Counted from the first letter of the stretch, positions 10,452 through 19,772 are shown. The stretch: 64,000 nt of DNA from Diaphorobacter caeni (GCF_015354245.1 NZ_JADKYZ010000003.1:434001-498000); one strand, 5' to 3'. A program made the numbers and translations. Notes: generated by a model not told the origin, from the letters alone.

Positions 10452-11483
10452 ATGAGCTCGCAAACACCAACTGAGAACATGGCCGGGAACGCGTCCTCGG
10501 CGCTGCGCACCTCGTGGCAGCGCCGAGGCGCTCTCGCAGCCCTGCTCTGGCCCCTCTCCCGACTCTACGGAGCCCTGACCGCACTGCGCCGCGCGCTCTA
10601 CCGAAGCGGCACCCTCAAGAGCACCCGGCTTCCGGTTCCGGTGATCACCGTGGGCAACGTGATCGCCGGTGGCGCGGGCAAGACGCCCGTGACCATGGCC
10701 ATCGTGCGCCACCTCAAAGAGCGCGGATTCACGCCCGGGGTCATCTCGCGCGGCTACGGCCGCAAGACGGAAGGCTGCCGAGCCGTCACCCCCCAAAGCA
10801 CCGCGCTGGAAGTGGGCGACGAGCCCCTGCTGCTTGCCCGCGCACTGAACGTGCCGGTCTTCGTCGCGAGCCGCCGCGCCGAGGCCGGGCAGGCGCTTCT
10901 CGAAGAACACCCCGAGGTCAACATCCTCGTCTGTGACGACGGCCTGCAGCATCTGGCACTGCAGCGCGACATCGAAATCTGCGTGTTCAACAACGAGGGC
11001 GTGGGCAACGGCTGGCTGCTGCCCGCAGGCCCGCTGCGCGAGCCCTGGCCGCGCGCGGTCGATCTGGTGCTTTACGCAGGCAACGCGCCTGATGGCCCCG
11101 CTCCCCAGTTCGAACTCCAGCGCCAGTTGGCGGAACATGCCGTCAATGCCGAAGGGCATCATCGCACGCTCGATTCTCTGCGCGGCCAGCCCGTCAACGC
11201 GCTCGCCGCGATTGCCCGCCCGGAAGATTTCTTCGGCATGCTGCGCGAGCGCGGTCTGACTCTGAACCGCTGCTTCGCGCTGCCGGACCACTTTGACTTC
11301 AGCGGCTGGAAGCCCGAGAGTCAAGACGCTCTGCCCTTGCTCTGTACCGAAAAAGACGCGACCAAACTCTGGCCCGTGCATCCAAAGGCGCTTGCCGTGC
11401 CGCTGGAAGTCCGGCTGCCGAAGGCGTTTTTCGATGCTCTGGACGAACTGCTCAAGCGCTATCATCCACCCCTTGCTCAATGA
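10452..11483 (+). CDS. lpxK: tetraacyldisaccharide 4'-kinase
   Basis: It phosphorylates the 4' position of the lipid A disaccharide precursor, giving lipid IVA, at the inner membrane. The Walker A loop is [14 protein letters not shown], preceded by an amphipathic or membrane N-terminal helix ([19 protein letters not shown]). Other family features are [22 protein letters not shown] and the Walker B-like region [14 protein letters not shown]; the C-terminus has ALPDHFDF and [11 protein letters not shown]. The start is uncertain: ATG 10452 gives 343 residues and ATG 10479 gives 334, which has GAGAA just upstream; both fit the family (about 330). Open frame further upstream lacks family similarity. 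Confidence 0.93.
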   Translation: MSSQTPTENMAGNASSALRTSWQRRGALAALLWPLSRLYGALTALRRALYRSGTLKSTRLPVPVITVGNVIAGGAGKTPVTMAIVRHLKERGFTPGVISRGYGRKTEGCRAVTPQSTALEVGDEPLLLARALNVPVFVASRRAEAGQALLEEHPEVNILVCDDGLQHLALQRDIEICVFNNEGVGNGWLLPAGPLREPWPRAVDLVLYAGNAPDGPAPQFELQRQLAEHAVNAEGHHRTLDSLRGQPVNALAAIARPEDFFGMLRERGLTLNRCFALPDHFDFSGWKPESQDALPLLCTEKDATKLWPVHPKALAVPLEVRLPKAFFDALDELLKRYHPPLAQ

Positions 11484-11527
11484 TTTACCGAGGGTGTGCG
11501 TCCCGTCGCACGCCCCGCAACACCGCC

Positions 11528-11710
11528 ATGGATCCCAAACTGCTTGAACTGCTGGTATGCCCCGTCACCAAGGGTCCGCTGACCTATGACCGCGAGCGCC
11601 AGGAACTCATCTCGCGCAGTGCCCGTCTGGCCTATCCGGTGCGTGACGGCATTCCCGTCATGCTGGAGAACGAAGCCCGTGAACTGACCGACGAGGAACT
11701 GGAGGCATGA
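11528..11710 (+). CDS. ycaR: Trm112-like / YcaR small protein
   Basis: The protein has 60 residues, [18 protein letters not shown] onward, ending [10 protein letters not shown]. It is the bacterial UPF0434/Trm112p-like fold, always found between lpxK and kdsB in this lineage. Only one of the usual zinc-binding cysteines remains (in LLVCPVTKG), so it is unlikely to hold a structural zinc. Its molecular role is not established. ATG 11528 fits the family; an in-frame extension back to 11480 overlaps lpxK and is not conserved in character. Its stop overlaps the kdsB start (ATGA). Confidence 0.88.
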   Translation: MDPKLLELLVCPVTKGPLTYDRERQELISRSARLAYPVRDGIPVMLENEARELTDEELEA

Positions 11711-12513
11711 GCGTCAAGGCAGCTCAGGCCGCGCCGTTCACGGTGCTGATTCCCGCGCGCATGGCCTCGTCGCGCCTGCCGAACAAGCCGCTGGCCGACA
11801 TCGCCGGTGCGCCCATGGTCGTGCATGTGGCGCACCGCGCAGCGCAAAGCGCCGCCACCCGCGTCGTGGTGGCGGCCGACGATCAGCGCATCGTCGAAGC
11901 CTGCCAGTCGCACGGCATCGATGCCATCCTCACCCGCGCCGATCACCCGAGCGGCAGCGATCGTCTGGCCGAGGCCTGCGAACAACTGGGTCTGAACGGC
12001 AGCGACATCGTGGTCAACGTGCAGGGTGACGAGCCGCTGATCGACCCACGCCTGATCGACGCCGTGGCCGAGATTCTCGATCAGCGCGCCGACGCGAGCA
12101 TGGGCACGGCGGCGCACGCCATCGACTCCGTGGAAGATTTCGTGAACCCGAACGTGGTCAAGGTCGTGCTCGACGCCAAGGGGCTTGCGCACTACTTCAG
12201 CCGCTCGCCAATTCCCTTCGCGCGCGACCACGCGACAGGCTCCGCCTGGTGGAAAGACCAGCAGCAGCAGTTGCCCGCCGCAGCCAAGGGCGTCGCGCCC
12301 CTGCGCCACATCGGCATCTACAGCTACCGCGCAGGCTTTCTGCGCGAGTTCCCGCTGCTGGCGCCCGCGCCCACCGAGGTGCTGGAAGCGCTGGAGCAAC
12401 TGCGCGCCCTCTGGCACGGCCACCGCATCGCCGTGCATGTGAGCGAACACGCGCCGGGCCCCGGTGTCGACACGCCCGCCGACCTGGAACGCGTGCGCGC
12501 CCTGCTGGGCTGA
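11707..12513 (+). CDS. kdsB: 3-deoxy-manno-octulosonate cytidylyltransferase
   Basis: The protein has 268 residues. It activates Kdo as CMP-Kdo for attachment to lipid A. The nucleotide-binding N-terminus is [20 protein letters not shown]; the metal and sugar regions include [26 protein letters not shown] and [12 protein letters not shown]. The gene overlaps ycaR by four bases (ATGA), showing tight coupling. About 205 bp separate it from adk, so adk may have its own promoter. Confidence 0.95.
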   Translation: MSVKAAQAAPFTVLIPARMASSRLPNKPLADIAGAPMVVHVAHRAAQSAATRVVVAADDQRIVEACQSHGIDAILTRADHPSGSDRLAEACEQLGLNGSDIVVNVQGDEPLIDPRLIDAVAEILDQRADASMGTAAHAIDSVEDFVNPNVVKVVLDAKGLAHYFSRSPIPFARDHATGSAWWKDQQQQLPAAAKGVAPLRHIGIYSYRAGFLREFPLLAPAPTEVLEALEQLRALWHGHRIAVHVSEHAPGPGVDTPADLERVRALLG

Positions 12514-12640
12514 AGCCGTCAGGACCCCTTGAGGAACCCTTCGCACCAAGCCGGTGCAGGAAACGCGCCTTTCCCCCAAAACCGAGGAGAGTCTCTGCGC
12601 AGCACGTCAGTTTGGTGCGGGCTACGCGTGCTATCCTTGA

Positions 12641-13375
<735 letters not shown>

Positions 13376-13395
13376 CCCCCGGCATGGCCACCAGC

Positions 13396-13423
13396 AAAAA
13401 CGCCGCGGAATGCGGCGTTTTTT
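13396..13423 (+). terminator. intrinsic terminator after adk
   Basis: AAAAACGCCGC, loop GGAA-type, GCGGCGTTTTTT. Stem with flanking A and T runs, 20 bp past the adk stop. It closes the exbB-to-adk cluster and could also act on the leftward asparaginase transcript. Confidence 0.9.
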
Positions 13424-13536
13424 ATGGGCGTCGACGTTGATCCTGGATTGGGTAGTCCAGACAGCGCCCCTTCAAAGCGAAGCGAGCGCCCGATCAACGA
13501 TCCCGACGGCGGATCAGCCCAAAATCAGAATAGAAG

Positions 13537-14517
13537 CTATTCATCGTTCTCGGCGGCAAGATCGTCATCGATGAGATCGAGGATGAGGCTGATGCGGGCC
13601 TTGACGGGACTGAGCCCGTTGGCGCTCGCCCAGCGGTCATCCTCCGCGCCAAGCACCTGCCCCTCGACGCAGCGCGACGCGATCCGCACCAGCACGCCCT
13701 CCTCCTCGGCGGCTTCAAGCGCGTGCTCCAGCGTCCCGTGCAGCGTGCCATTGCCCGTGGCGGCCACGACGATGCCGTCCACGCCCTGCGCGGCCAGCGC
13801 CTTGACCAGCGCACCGCTCACGCCCGCATGGCTCATCACGATCTCCACCTGCGGCCACAGATCGGGCTCGGGCAGCGTCTGCACGACGCGCGCATGCGAC
13901 GTCGCCGAGCACTCGGGCGCGCTGTTGCGTGACCAGCGCACGCTGCGACCTTCCACCCAGCCAAGCGGGCCCGCGTCGCCCGAAGAGAAGGCGTTGAGTC
14001 TGAGCGGATGCACCTTGCGCACCTCGCGCGCGCCATGGATCTCGCCCGCCGCCACGCACAGCACGCCGCAGGCCGTGGGCTCGCCCGCGACGATCACCGA
14101 GTCCAGCAGATTCTGCGGACCATCGGGCGCAAGCGCCGTTGCGGGCCGCATCGCGCTGCACAGCACGATGGGTTTGCGCGGCTCCAGCACCTGTTGCAAA
14201 AACCACGCGGTTTCCTCCAGCGTGTCCGTGCCATGCGTGATCACGATGCCCTGCACGTCGGGATCGGCAAGGTGCTTCTCGCAGTGGCGGGCAAGCTTGA
14301 GCCAGATCTCGTGCGACATGTCCTTGCTGTCCACCTGCGCGATCTGTTTGGCGACCAGCCCACCCGGCGCCACCTCCCGCAGAGCGGGAACAGCGGCGAT
14401 CAGATCCTCCACGCCGATCTGGGCGGCGGTGTATCCCGTATTGGCACCGGCGACCGCAGAAGTGCCGGCTATCGTGCCGCCCGTCCCCAGCAGTACGATC
14501 TTTTTTGCAACAACCAC
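13537..14517 (-). CDS. L-asparaginase family protein
   Basis: The protein has 326 residues. It hydrolyses asparagine to aspartate and ammonia. Both catalytic threonine motifs are present: GTGGTIAG near the N-terminus and IVITHGTDTLEETAW at about residue 90; the AMRPATALAPDGP region also matches the family. There is no signal peptide, so it is probably cytoplasmic, unlike the periplasmic AnsB of enterics. It is divergent from lexA, only about 93 bp apart, with the two LexA boxes in between, so SOS influence on this gene is possible but not shown. Confidence 0.9.
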   Translation of the reverse strand: MVVAKKIVLLGTGGTIAGTSAVAGANTGYTAAQIGVEDLIAAVPALREVAPGGLVAKQIAQVDSKDMSHEIWLKLARHCEKHLADPDVQGIVITHGTDTLEETAWFLQQVLEPRKPIVLCSAMRPATALAPDGPQNLLDSVIVAGEPTACGVLCVAAGEIHGAREVRKVHPLRLNAFSSGDAGPLGWVEGRSVRWSRNSAPECSATSHARVVQTLPEPDLWPQVEIVMSHAGVSGALVKALAAQGVDGIVVAATGNGTLHGTLEHALEAAEEEGVLVRIASRCVEGQVLGAEDDRWASANGLSPVKARISLILDLIDDDLAAENDE

Positions 14518-14534
14518 TTGCGTCTCCTTAAAAA

Positions 14535-14550
14535 CTGTTCAAAAATACAG
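14535..14550 (+). promoter_or_regulatory. LexA (SOS) box 1
   Basis: CTGTTCAAAAATACAG matches CTGT-N8-ACAG exactly. It lies 61 bp upstream of the lexA start and marks lexA as autoregulated. It is also close to the divergent asparaginase start. Confidence 0.85.
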
Positions 14551-14553
14551 GCA

Positions 14554-14569
14554 CTGGTTATTTAACCAG
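14554..14569 (+). promoter_or_regulatory. LexA (SOS) box 2
   Basis: CTGGTTATTTAACCAG, inside an 18-bp symmetrical element ACTGGTTA-TT-TAACCAGT (14553-14570). It keeps CTG-N10-CAG but has G and C in place of the inner T and A. Its start is 19 bp from the first box, close to the tandem arrangement of E. coli lexA. Confidence 0.7.
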
Positions 14570-14610
14570 TACGTCATTTCGCAACCCGACTGCATTGGAT
14601 GGATCGCACC

Positions 14611-15285
14611 ATGTCCGACAGCCCCAAGCTCACCGCCCGCCAGCAGCAGATTCTGGACTTGATCCAGAACGCCATCTCGCGCACCGGCGCACCGCCCACC
14701 CGGGCCGAAATCGCCGCCGAGCTGGGCTTCAAGTCCGCCAACGCCGCCGAAGAACACCTGCAGGCACTGGCCCGCAAAGGCGTGATCGAACTCGTCAGCG
14801 GCACCTCGCGCGGCATCCGCCTGCGCTCCGACGCCGTGCGCAACATCAACGCGGCGCGCGATGCACAGTTCAACCTGCCGATTCCGGGCCTCGCCCAGCT
14901 CGTGCTGCCGCTCATCGGCCGCGTCGCTGCGGGTTCGCCCATTCTCGCGCAAGAACACATCGATCAAAGCTATACCGTCGAAGGCAGTCTCTTCGCGCGC
15001 AAACCTGACTACCTGCTCAAGGTACGCGGCATGTCGATGCGTGACGCCGGCATCATGGACGGCGATCTGCTTGCCGTGCAGGCCACGCAGGACGTGCGCA
15101 ACGGCCAGATCGTCGTCGCCCGTCTGGGTGACGAGGTCACCGTCAAGCGCCTGCGTCGCTCGGCCGACGCCATCGAGCTTCTGCCCGAAAACCCGGACTA
15201 CCCGGTGATCACCGTTCACCCCGGCGAACATTTCGAGATCGAAGGCCTCGCGGTAGGTCTGATCCGCAACACCATGCTCATGTAG
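14611..15285 (+). CDS. lexA: LexA repressor
   Basis: The protein has 224 residues. The N-terminal winged helix starts at [16 protein letters not shown], with recognition region [16 protein letters not shown]. The autocleavage site is Ala107-Gly108 in GRVAAGSP; the catalytic dyad is Ser142 (RGMSMRDAG) and Lys179 (VTVKRLRR). It represses SOS genes and cleaves itself when RecA filaments form. I chose ATG 14611 ([13 protein letters not shown]) because the family begins this way; ATG 14599 would add four residues. Two LexA boxes lie directly upstream. Confidence 0.95.
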   Translation: MSDSPKLTARQQQILDLIQNAISRTGAPPTRAEIAAELGFKSANAAEEHLQALARKGVIELVSGTSRGIRLRSDAVRNINAARDAQFNLPIPGLAQLVLPLIGRVAAGSPILAQEHIDQSYTVEGSLFARKPDYLLKVRGMSMRDAGIMDGDLLAVQATQDVRNGQIVVARLGDEVTVKRLRRSADAIELLPENPDYPVITVHPGEHFEIEGLAVGLIRNTMLM

Positions 15286-15334
15286 AGCATCACCTCTTCC
15301 CCATTCCAGTGCTGACCGCAGGTGGCGGGCGTTT

Positions 15335-15356
15335 GGCGAATCTCCCCGGATTCGCC
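15335..15356. other. leader hairpin 1 between lexA and the orphan gene
   Basis: GGCGAATC (15335-15342) and GATTCGCC (15349-15356) form a perfect 8-bp stem with a 6-nt loop. There is no T run after it, so a standard intrinsic terminator is unlikely. It lies 50 bp past the lexA stop. Confidence 0.5.
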
Positions 15357-15413
15357 AGCCCTGCGGCAGCGCTTCGTCCGTATTCCGGTAATCCTGCCTG
15401 TGTTCAACCTTTT

Positions 15414-15438
15414 CATGACGCTCTCCAATCGCGTCATG
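15414..15438 (+). promoter_or_regulatory. leader hairpin or operator directly upstream of the orphan gene's ribosome-binding site
   Basis: CATGACGC (15414-15421) and GCGTCATG (15431-15438) are perfect 8-bp arms with a 9-nt spacer. The right arm ends two bases before GGAG (15441-15444), which serves ATG 15452. As RNA the hairpin would sit against the ribosome-binding site; as DNA it would be a symmetrical operator. Either is inference. Confidence 0.5.
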
Positions 15439-15451
15439 CTGGAGATATCAC

Positions 15452-15883
15452 ATGCGTTCCGCCCTGATCGAACTTTCCGCCATCGCCCAACCCTTCAACC
15501 GCATCGCCCACTGGGTCGCTCTGCGTGCAGGCAACGACCAGCGCACCGTCCTGCCCACGGAAGTCGACATCTCCGAGCTCAAGCTGCTCGTGCGACCACG
15601 TCTGGGCAAGGTGCGCAGACTCGCCACCTCGGCAGCCAACAGTGACCGTCTCGACTTCCTGAGCGCCACCCAGTCACCGCTGCAGTTGGCCAGCCACAAC
15701 GCCGCCACGCCACTCGCCCGGCTGGACGCACAACCGCGTCGCCCGGCCCTGCGCGTCGTCGTCAAACCAGACGCCAACGGAGGCACCGGCCGCATGGTGA
15801 TCTCCGGCCGCATGGCCGACGTGTGCGCGGAGCTTGATCGCCTTGCGCACCAGCACGAACGCCAGATGCAGCCCTGCGCCTGA
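15452..15883 (+). CDS. hypothetical protein downstream of lexA
   Basis: The protein has 143 residues and I do not recognise it. It starts MRSALIELSAIAQPFNRIAHWVAL and has an acidic-then-basic middle (PTEVDISELKLLVRPRLGKVRRLA). A C-terminal part (LRVVVKPDANGGTGRMVISGRMADVCAELDRLAHQHE) could form a small alpha/beta fold. No signal peptide or membrane segment is visible. GGAG sits 7 bp before ATG 15452. In some proteobacteria a division inhibitor (SulA) follows lexA, but I see no convincing SulA similarity. It may share the SOS transcript of lexA; the 166-bp gap with two hairpins leaves that open. Confidence 0.65.
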   Translation: MRSALIELSAIAQPFNRIAHWVALRAGNDQRTVLPTEVDISELKLLVRPRLGKVRRLATSAANSDRLDFLSATQSPLQLASHNAATPLARLDAQPRRPALRVVVKPDANGGTGRMVISGRMADVCAELDRLAHQHERQMQPCA

Positions 15884-16047
15884 AACAGCGCACCGAGACC
15901 GCCCGACGAGCCGGTCCTGAAAGCAAGCCAGCAGGCTCGCCTCACCATACCAAGCCAATGCGCAGATTGCCTGCACACGGTATGTGAGCGCGGTCATCGC
16001 TGGCTTTCTACAATGGTGCAACCCGATTTGCCTGCACCTTCCACACC

Positions 16048-16551
16048 ATGCCACACGAATCCCGCCTGCAACGCAGCCTGCGTACGTTGGTCGAACAGCG
16101 CCGCACCGCTGCGCTGGCCGTCTCGGCCATCGATGGCAATGCTGGCAGCGCCCCTTTGATCTCCATGGTGCCGTTCGCCTGGTGCGCGCAGTTCGGCTGC
16201 ATCGTGCTGCACGTGAGCGCGCTCGCCGTGCACACGCGGGCAATGGAGCGGCATCCGGCCGTGTCACTGCTTTTCAGCGCGCCGGAAACGGCTGGCGACG
16301 GCGTGCATGCGCTCGAGCGAGTGAGCCTGCAGGGCGTCGCCTCGACGCTGCCCACCGAGAGCGTGCTCGGTGAGGGAATCCGCACGGCTTATCTCGCGCG
16401 TTTTCCCGAAGCCGGATTCATGACCGAACTTCCCGATTTCCGCTTTGTCTGCATCACGCCCGAATCGGGCCGCCATATCGCGGGCTTCGGTTCCGCGCGC
16501 GATGTCACAGGCAACGACTTTGTGGCGGCAATGAACTTCAGGCCCGAGTGA
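16048..16551 (+). CDS. pyridoxamine 5'-phosphate oxidase-like FMN-binding protein
   Basis: The protein has 167 residues with the split-barrel flavin-binding fold: LRTLVEQRRTAALAV near the start, SMVPFAWCAQFGCIVLHVSALAVHTRAMERHPAVSLLF in the core, then VSLQGVAST. This layout matches the HugZ/PNPOx-like group (heme-utilisation or general flavin reductase proteins) rather than true PdxH. The C-terminal DUF2470 half of full-length HugZ is missing. Its 3' end overlaps the next, converging gene by 14 bp. The substrate is unknown. Confidence 0.8.
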   Translation: MPHESRLQRSLRTLVEQRRTAALAVSAIDGNAGSAPLISMVPFAWCAQFGCIVLHVSALAVHTRAMERHPAVSLLFSAPETAGDGVHALERVSLQGVASTLPTESVLGEGIRTAYLARFPEAGFMTELPDFRFVCITPESGRHIAGFGSARDVTGNDFVAAMNFRPE

Positions 16552-17068
16552 CCGGGCCGCGCTCCTCACCCTTGCCCGACACCCAGTCGGCAACCGCCAT
16601 GAACGCAGGGTCGGCCATTCCCGCCACGCAGCCCGTCACATAGTCCTGCCACATCTGGCCCTGCTGCTCCACCTGCGCGGACTGAAACTGCGCGAGCATG
16701 CGCGCCGCGTCATCGCACCCCTCATAGGCATAGGGGTCACGTCGCAGACACGCGGCCTGCACCTGCAGCCACGCCGCCTGCCGCGTCACCGCCATGCCCT
16801 GCTCGCGCTGCCATTGGTGCAGCAGCTCATGCGCAAACAGCCCCGCCACATAGGGATGAGACAGCCTGAGCGACTGCCGCGCATCGCCATTCACAAAGCA
16901 AGCACGCGGCATGAAGATGCGCCCACCATTCATCGACAGCGCCCGCCGCGTGTCACCCAGCCGCCGCAGATGAAGGCGCATGCGCGGCTGAAGTGCATCC
17001 AGCGAATGCGCGAAGAAGCGGCGCACGAATGCGCGCTCGGCTTCGGTGAAAGGACGGCTCCAAAACAT
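16538..17068 (-). CDS. hypothetical protein with HExxH zinc-protease-like motif
   Basis: The protein has 176 residues. His80-Glu-Leu-Leu-His84 (LFAHELLHQWQREQG) is the zincin signature, in the form seen in DUF4157-like proteins. Other features are basic N-terminal helices (RMRLHLRRLGDTRRAL) and a hydrophobic-poor C-terminus. There is no clear signal peptide or membrane helix, so a cytoplasmic site is likely. The third zinc ligand cannot be assigned. It ends by overlapping the flavin-protein gene. A peptidase role rests only on the motif. Confidence 0.65.
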   Translation of the reverse strand: MFWSRPFTEAERAFVRRFFAHSLDALQPRMRLHLRRLGDTRRALSMNGGRIFMPRACFVNGDARQSLRLSHPYVAGLFAHELLHQWQREQGMAVTRQAAWLQVQAACLRRDPYAYEGCDDAARMLAQFQSAQVEQQGQMWQDYVTGCVAGMADPAFMAVADWVSGKGEERGPVTRA

Positions 17069-17248
17069 GGGAAAAAGAGTTGGCGGGTTTTCAACGTGCC
17101 GCAGATTTTCACCGATCGACCGGTGGGAAAACCGACCAGCCCCGCTACCGACAACACAACAGGACTGGTCCTACAAACCCGCGCATTGAGTCAACGGTCC
17201 ATCACCCCTATGCATGCTGCTCTCGCTTCATGCAACAATCAACGACGC

Positions 17249-17878
17249 TCACGGAATGCGACAGAGCGCCGGCATGGAAGTCACAGGAAATCCGGTGCAT
17301 TTCCATGCCACCTTTCCACTGTCAATGCGAGGCTCCAGAAAAATCGATGCCGCAGGGTCCGCCATGAACAGCATCACCCTGCCGTCATCGGTGACCCGCC
17401 CGCCGCTCAGCCTGCCGACCGCGGCAATCGCGACGCCCTTGCCAACGCCATCGAGCGAGCCGGTCCGCTCGATGTTGGCTGTGATCATTTCACGTTGAGG
17501 CGCGACTTGATGCAGTACTTCCCCCACGTACGCACGTGCCGTATAGCACTGGACTGCCGGCATCAGCACCGTGAGTGCCAGAGCGCCGACGAAGCAGATC
17601 AGAGCGAAGCTCAGCAAATCGTACAAAACATGCGCCGACGCCTCGCCCCAACGACGCCATCCACGCGCATCGGAATCAGTGCCAAGCCAATTGATCCAGA
17701 TAACACTGCATGTCACCGTCACAACAAACGCAAGCTCCGGATACAGCGGGCCGTCCTTGCACTGAGATGCTGCGACAAGCCATATCCAGCAGACAAAAAA
17801 GACAAGCGGAACGCCCCAATGAACCGAGGCAAAGGGCCTGCGCAAGATGTACTTGCGCATGAAAACAGGAGACGTCAT
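17249..17878 (-). CDS. three-helix membrane protein with type IV pilin-like C-terminal domain
   Basis: The protein has about 209 residues from ATG 17878; the start is uncertain (TTG 17902 and ATG 17860 also possible). Three membrane helices lie at about residues 23-38, 48-66 and 86-107. The last 100 residues resemble the globular part of a type IV major pilin: AYVGEVLHQVAPQREMI, GRVMLFMADPA, SIFLEPRIDSGKVAWKCTG, and a Cys194...Cys206 pair with MPALCR at the end, as in the pilin D-region disulfide. There is no prepilin leader with GFTLIE. So it is a pilin-like fold on a polytopic anchor, not a normal pilin. No pilus genes are nearby. The function is unknown. Confidence 0.7.
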   Translation of the reverse strand: MTSPVFMRKYILRRPFASVHWGVPLVFFVCWIWLVAASQCKDGPLYPELAFVVTVTCSVIWINWLGTDSDARGWRRWGEASAHVLYDLLSFALICFVGALALTVLMPAVQCYTARAYVGEVLHQVAPQREMITANIERTGSLDGVGKGVAIAAVGRLSGGRVTDDGRVMLFMADPAASIFLEPRIDSGKVAWKCTGFPVTSMPALCRIP

Positions 17879-17933
17879 CCGCCAAATTCTAGACGCTGCC
17901 AAGCCGCCGCTTTGCTATCGCTTCGTGGCGCTT

Positions 17934-18737
17934 TCAATCCCAGACCGGCGCCAGCCCCTCGGGATTGACCTCGCGGCCGTTGCGTTCCAGCTCTGCGATC
18001 TGCGCCATGTCGTCCGCGTCGAGCATCAGCTTTTGCGCGAGCAGGTTGCTTGCCAGGTTTTCGCGCTTGGTGGACGACGGAATCACCGCATAGCCCAGTT
18101 GCAGCGCCCATGCCAGCGCCACCTGGGCCACGCTCGCGCCGTGCTTCTGCGCGATGGCGGTGAGCACGGGATCCTGCAGCACCTTGCCGTAAGCGAGCGT
18201 CATGTACGAGGTCACGGCAATGCCCTGCTCCTTCAGAAAGGCCGTCAGCCTGGCGTTCTGCAGATAGGGGCTCAGCTCGATCTGGTTGGTCGCGATTTCG
18301 CCCTTGCCGACCACGGCGATGGCCTCGCGGGTCAGCGCGATGTTGAAGTTGGAGATGCCGATCTGCCGCGTGAGGCCGAGCGACTTGGCCTCGGCCAGCG
18401 CCTCCATGTATTCGGGCAGAGGCACGGCTGCGCCCGGCGCTGGCCAGTGGATCAGCGTCAGATCGACCGCATCGGTGCGCAGCTTTTCCAGGCTCTCGCG
18501 CAAGCTCGGTATCAGCCGGTCGCGCGAGAAGTTCTCCACCCAGATCTTGGTGGTCACGAACAGCTGATCGCGCGGCACGCCGGATTCCGCCATCGCCTCG
18601 CCGACCTCGGCCTCGTTGCCATAGATCTGCGCGGTGTCGATGGCGCGGTAGCCCACGTCCAGCGCCTTGAGAACGGAGTCCTTGGCCGCTCCATCCTTCA
18701 AACGGAAGGTGCCGACGCCAAAAGAAGGGATGCCCAT
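17934..18737 (-). CDS. dkgB: aldo/keto reductase, 2,5-diketo-D-gluconate reductase B type
   Basis: From ATG 18737 the protein is 267 residues, the same length as E. coli DkgB, and shares long stretches with it as I recall that sequence ([66 protein letters not shown]-like, [20 protein letters not shown] end). The AKR tetrad Asp/Tyr is in AIDTAQIYG, Lys in TTKIW and His in LIHWP. It reduces 2,5-diketogluconate and methylglyoxal-type carbonyls with NADPH. GGAG lies upstream of ATG 18737. A divergent LysR gene follows, the same pairing as dkgB-yafC in E. coli. Confidence 0.93.
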   Translation of the reverse strand: MGIPSFGVGTFRLKDGAAKDSVLKALDVGYRAIDTAQIYGNEAEVGEAMAESGVPRDQLFVTTKIWVENFSRDRLIPSLRESLEKLRTDAVDLTLIHWPAPGAAVPLPEYMEALAEAKSLGLTRQIGISNFNIALTREAIAVVGKGEIATNQIELSPYLQNARLTAFLKEQGIAVTSYMTLAYGKVLQDPVLTAIAQKHGASVAQVALAWALQLGYAVIPSSTKRENLASNLLAQKLMLDADDMAQIAELERNGREVNPEGLAPVWD

Positions 18738-18823
18738 GATGTGTTGCTCCAAACAGTGATTGAATGCCATGAAGTATGCCTAATTCGGTGTTGCAGAAAA
18801 ATGCCAGAATCAAGCAAACATAT

Positions 18824-18838
18824 TTGATTTGAAATCAA
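18824..18838. promoter_or_regulatory. inverted repeat just upstream of LysR gene, candidate operator
   Basis: TTGATT-TGA-AATCAA, 6-bp arms with a 3-bp spacer, ending two bases before the LysR ATG (18841). It lies in the 103-bp divergent dkgB/LysR region. LysR proteins usually bind such dyads, which suggests autoregulation. Confidence 0.45.
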
Positions 18839-18840
18839 CA

Positions 18841-19752
18841 ATGAAAACCACTCTCGACGAAATGCAGGTGTTCGTGACCGTGGTGGATCTGGGATCAATC
18901 TCGGCCGCCGCCGAGCGGCTTGAGCTCACCGTCTCCGCCGCCAGCCGTGCGCTCACGCGTCTTGAGCAAAAGCTCGACACCACGCTGCTCAACCGCACGA
19001 CCAGGCGACTCATTCTCACCGAGGAAGGCGCTGGATTCCTGCAGCAGGCGCGCAGCATTCTCGATTCGGTCAACGCCGCCGAGGAGCAGATGGCCGCGCG
19101 CAAGAACGCGCCCGCAGGCCGCCTGCGCGTGGACGCCGCGACGCCCTTCATGCTGCATGCGGTCGTTCCGCTGATCGCTGGATTTCGCGCGCTCTATCCC
19201 GGGATAGAGCTGGAGCTGAACTCCAACGAAGGCATCTCCGACCTCATCGAGCATCGCACCGATGTGGCCCTGCGCATCGGCACGCTCAAGGACTCCACGC
19301 TGCACGCGCGCAAGCTGGCGACCAGCAGGGTGCGCATCCTCGCGAGTCCCGCCTATCTTGAAGCGCACGGCACGCCCAGAACCCTCGCGCAACTGCTGAA
19401 TGCCGAGCGCCATGTGCTGCTCGGTTTCAGCAAACCCGAATCGCTCAACGAATGGCCGCTGCGGCACCCCGATGGCGAGCCCGTGCAGATCGCGCCGCAG
19501 GTCCTCTCGCAGAACGGCGAAACCCTGCGCCACCTCGCACTGGCGGGGCAAGGCATCGTCTGCCTGTCCGACTTCATGACGCGTGAAGACCGGGCGAGCG
19601 GCGCACTCGTGCCGCTGTTCGCCAAACAGACGCTCGAGGTACGGCAGTCGATCCACGCGGTCTACTACCGCAATACGGCGCTGGCCTCACGAATCACCTG
19701 TTTCCTGGACTACCTGGCGCAAGCGTTTCAGGGAAGGCCGTTTGATGCGTGA
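18841..19752 (+). CDS. LysR-family regulator, YafC-like, divergent from dkgB
   Basis: The protein has 303 residues from ATG 18841 (MKTTLDEMQVFVTVVDLGSIS). It has an N-terminal winged helix-turn-helix (SISAAAERLELTVSAASRALTRLEQKLDTTLLNRTTRRL) and a LysR substrate-binding domain from about residue 88 (GRLRVDAATPFMLHAVVPLI). Pairing with dkgB on the opposite strand matches E. coli yafC-dkgB, so it probably controls that gene. A TTG at 18829 would extend it by four residues and overlap the operator; ATG is preferred. It ends 20 bp before the converging beta-CASP gene. Confidence 0.93.
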   Translation: MKTTLDEMQVFVTVVDLGSISAAAERLELTVSAASRALTRLEQKLDTTLLNRTTRRLILTEEGAGFLQQARSILDSVNAAEEQMAARKNAPAGRLRVDAATPFMLHAVVPLIAGFRALYPGIELELNSNEGISDLIEHRTDVALRIGTLKDSTLHARKLATSRVRILASPAYLEAHGTPRTLAQLLNAERHVLLGFSKPESLNEWPLRHPDGEPVQIAPQVLSQNGETLRHLALAGQGIVCLSDFMTREDRASGALVPLFAKQTLEVRQSIHAVYYRNTALASRITCFLDYLAQAFQGRPFDA

Positions 19753-19772
19753 AGAGCTGGTGGGCATCCTGC

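Noticed and set aside
15452-15883. SulA identity for the gene after lexA
   Set aside because: Position suggests it, but no convincing SulA sequence features were seen, so it is left as hypothetical.
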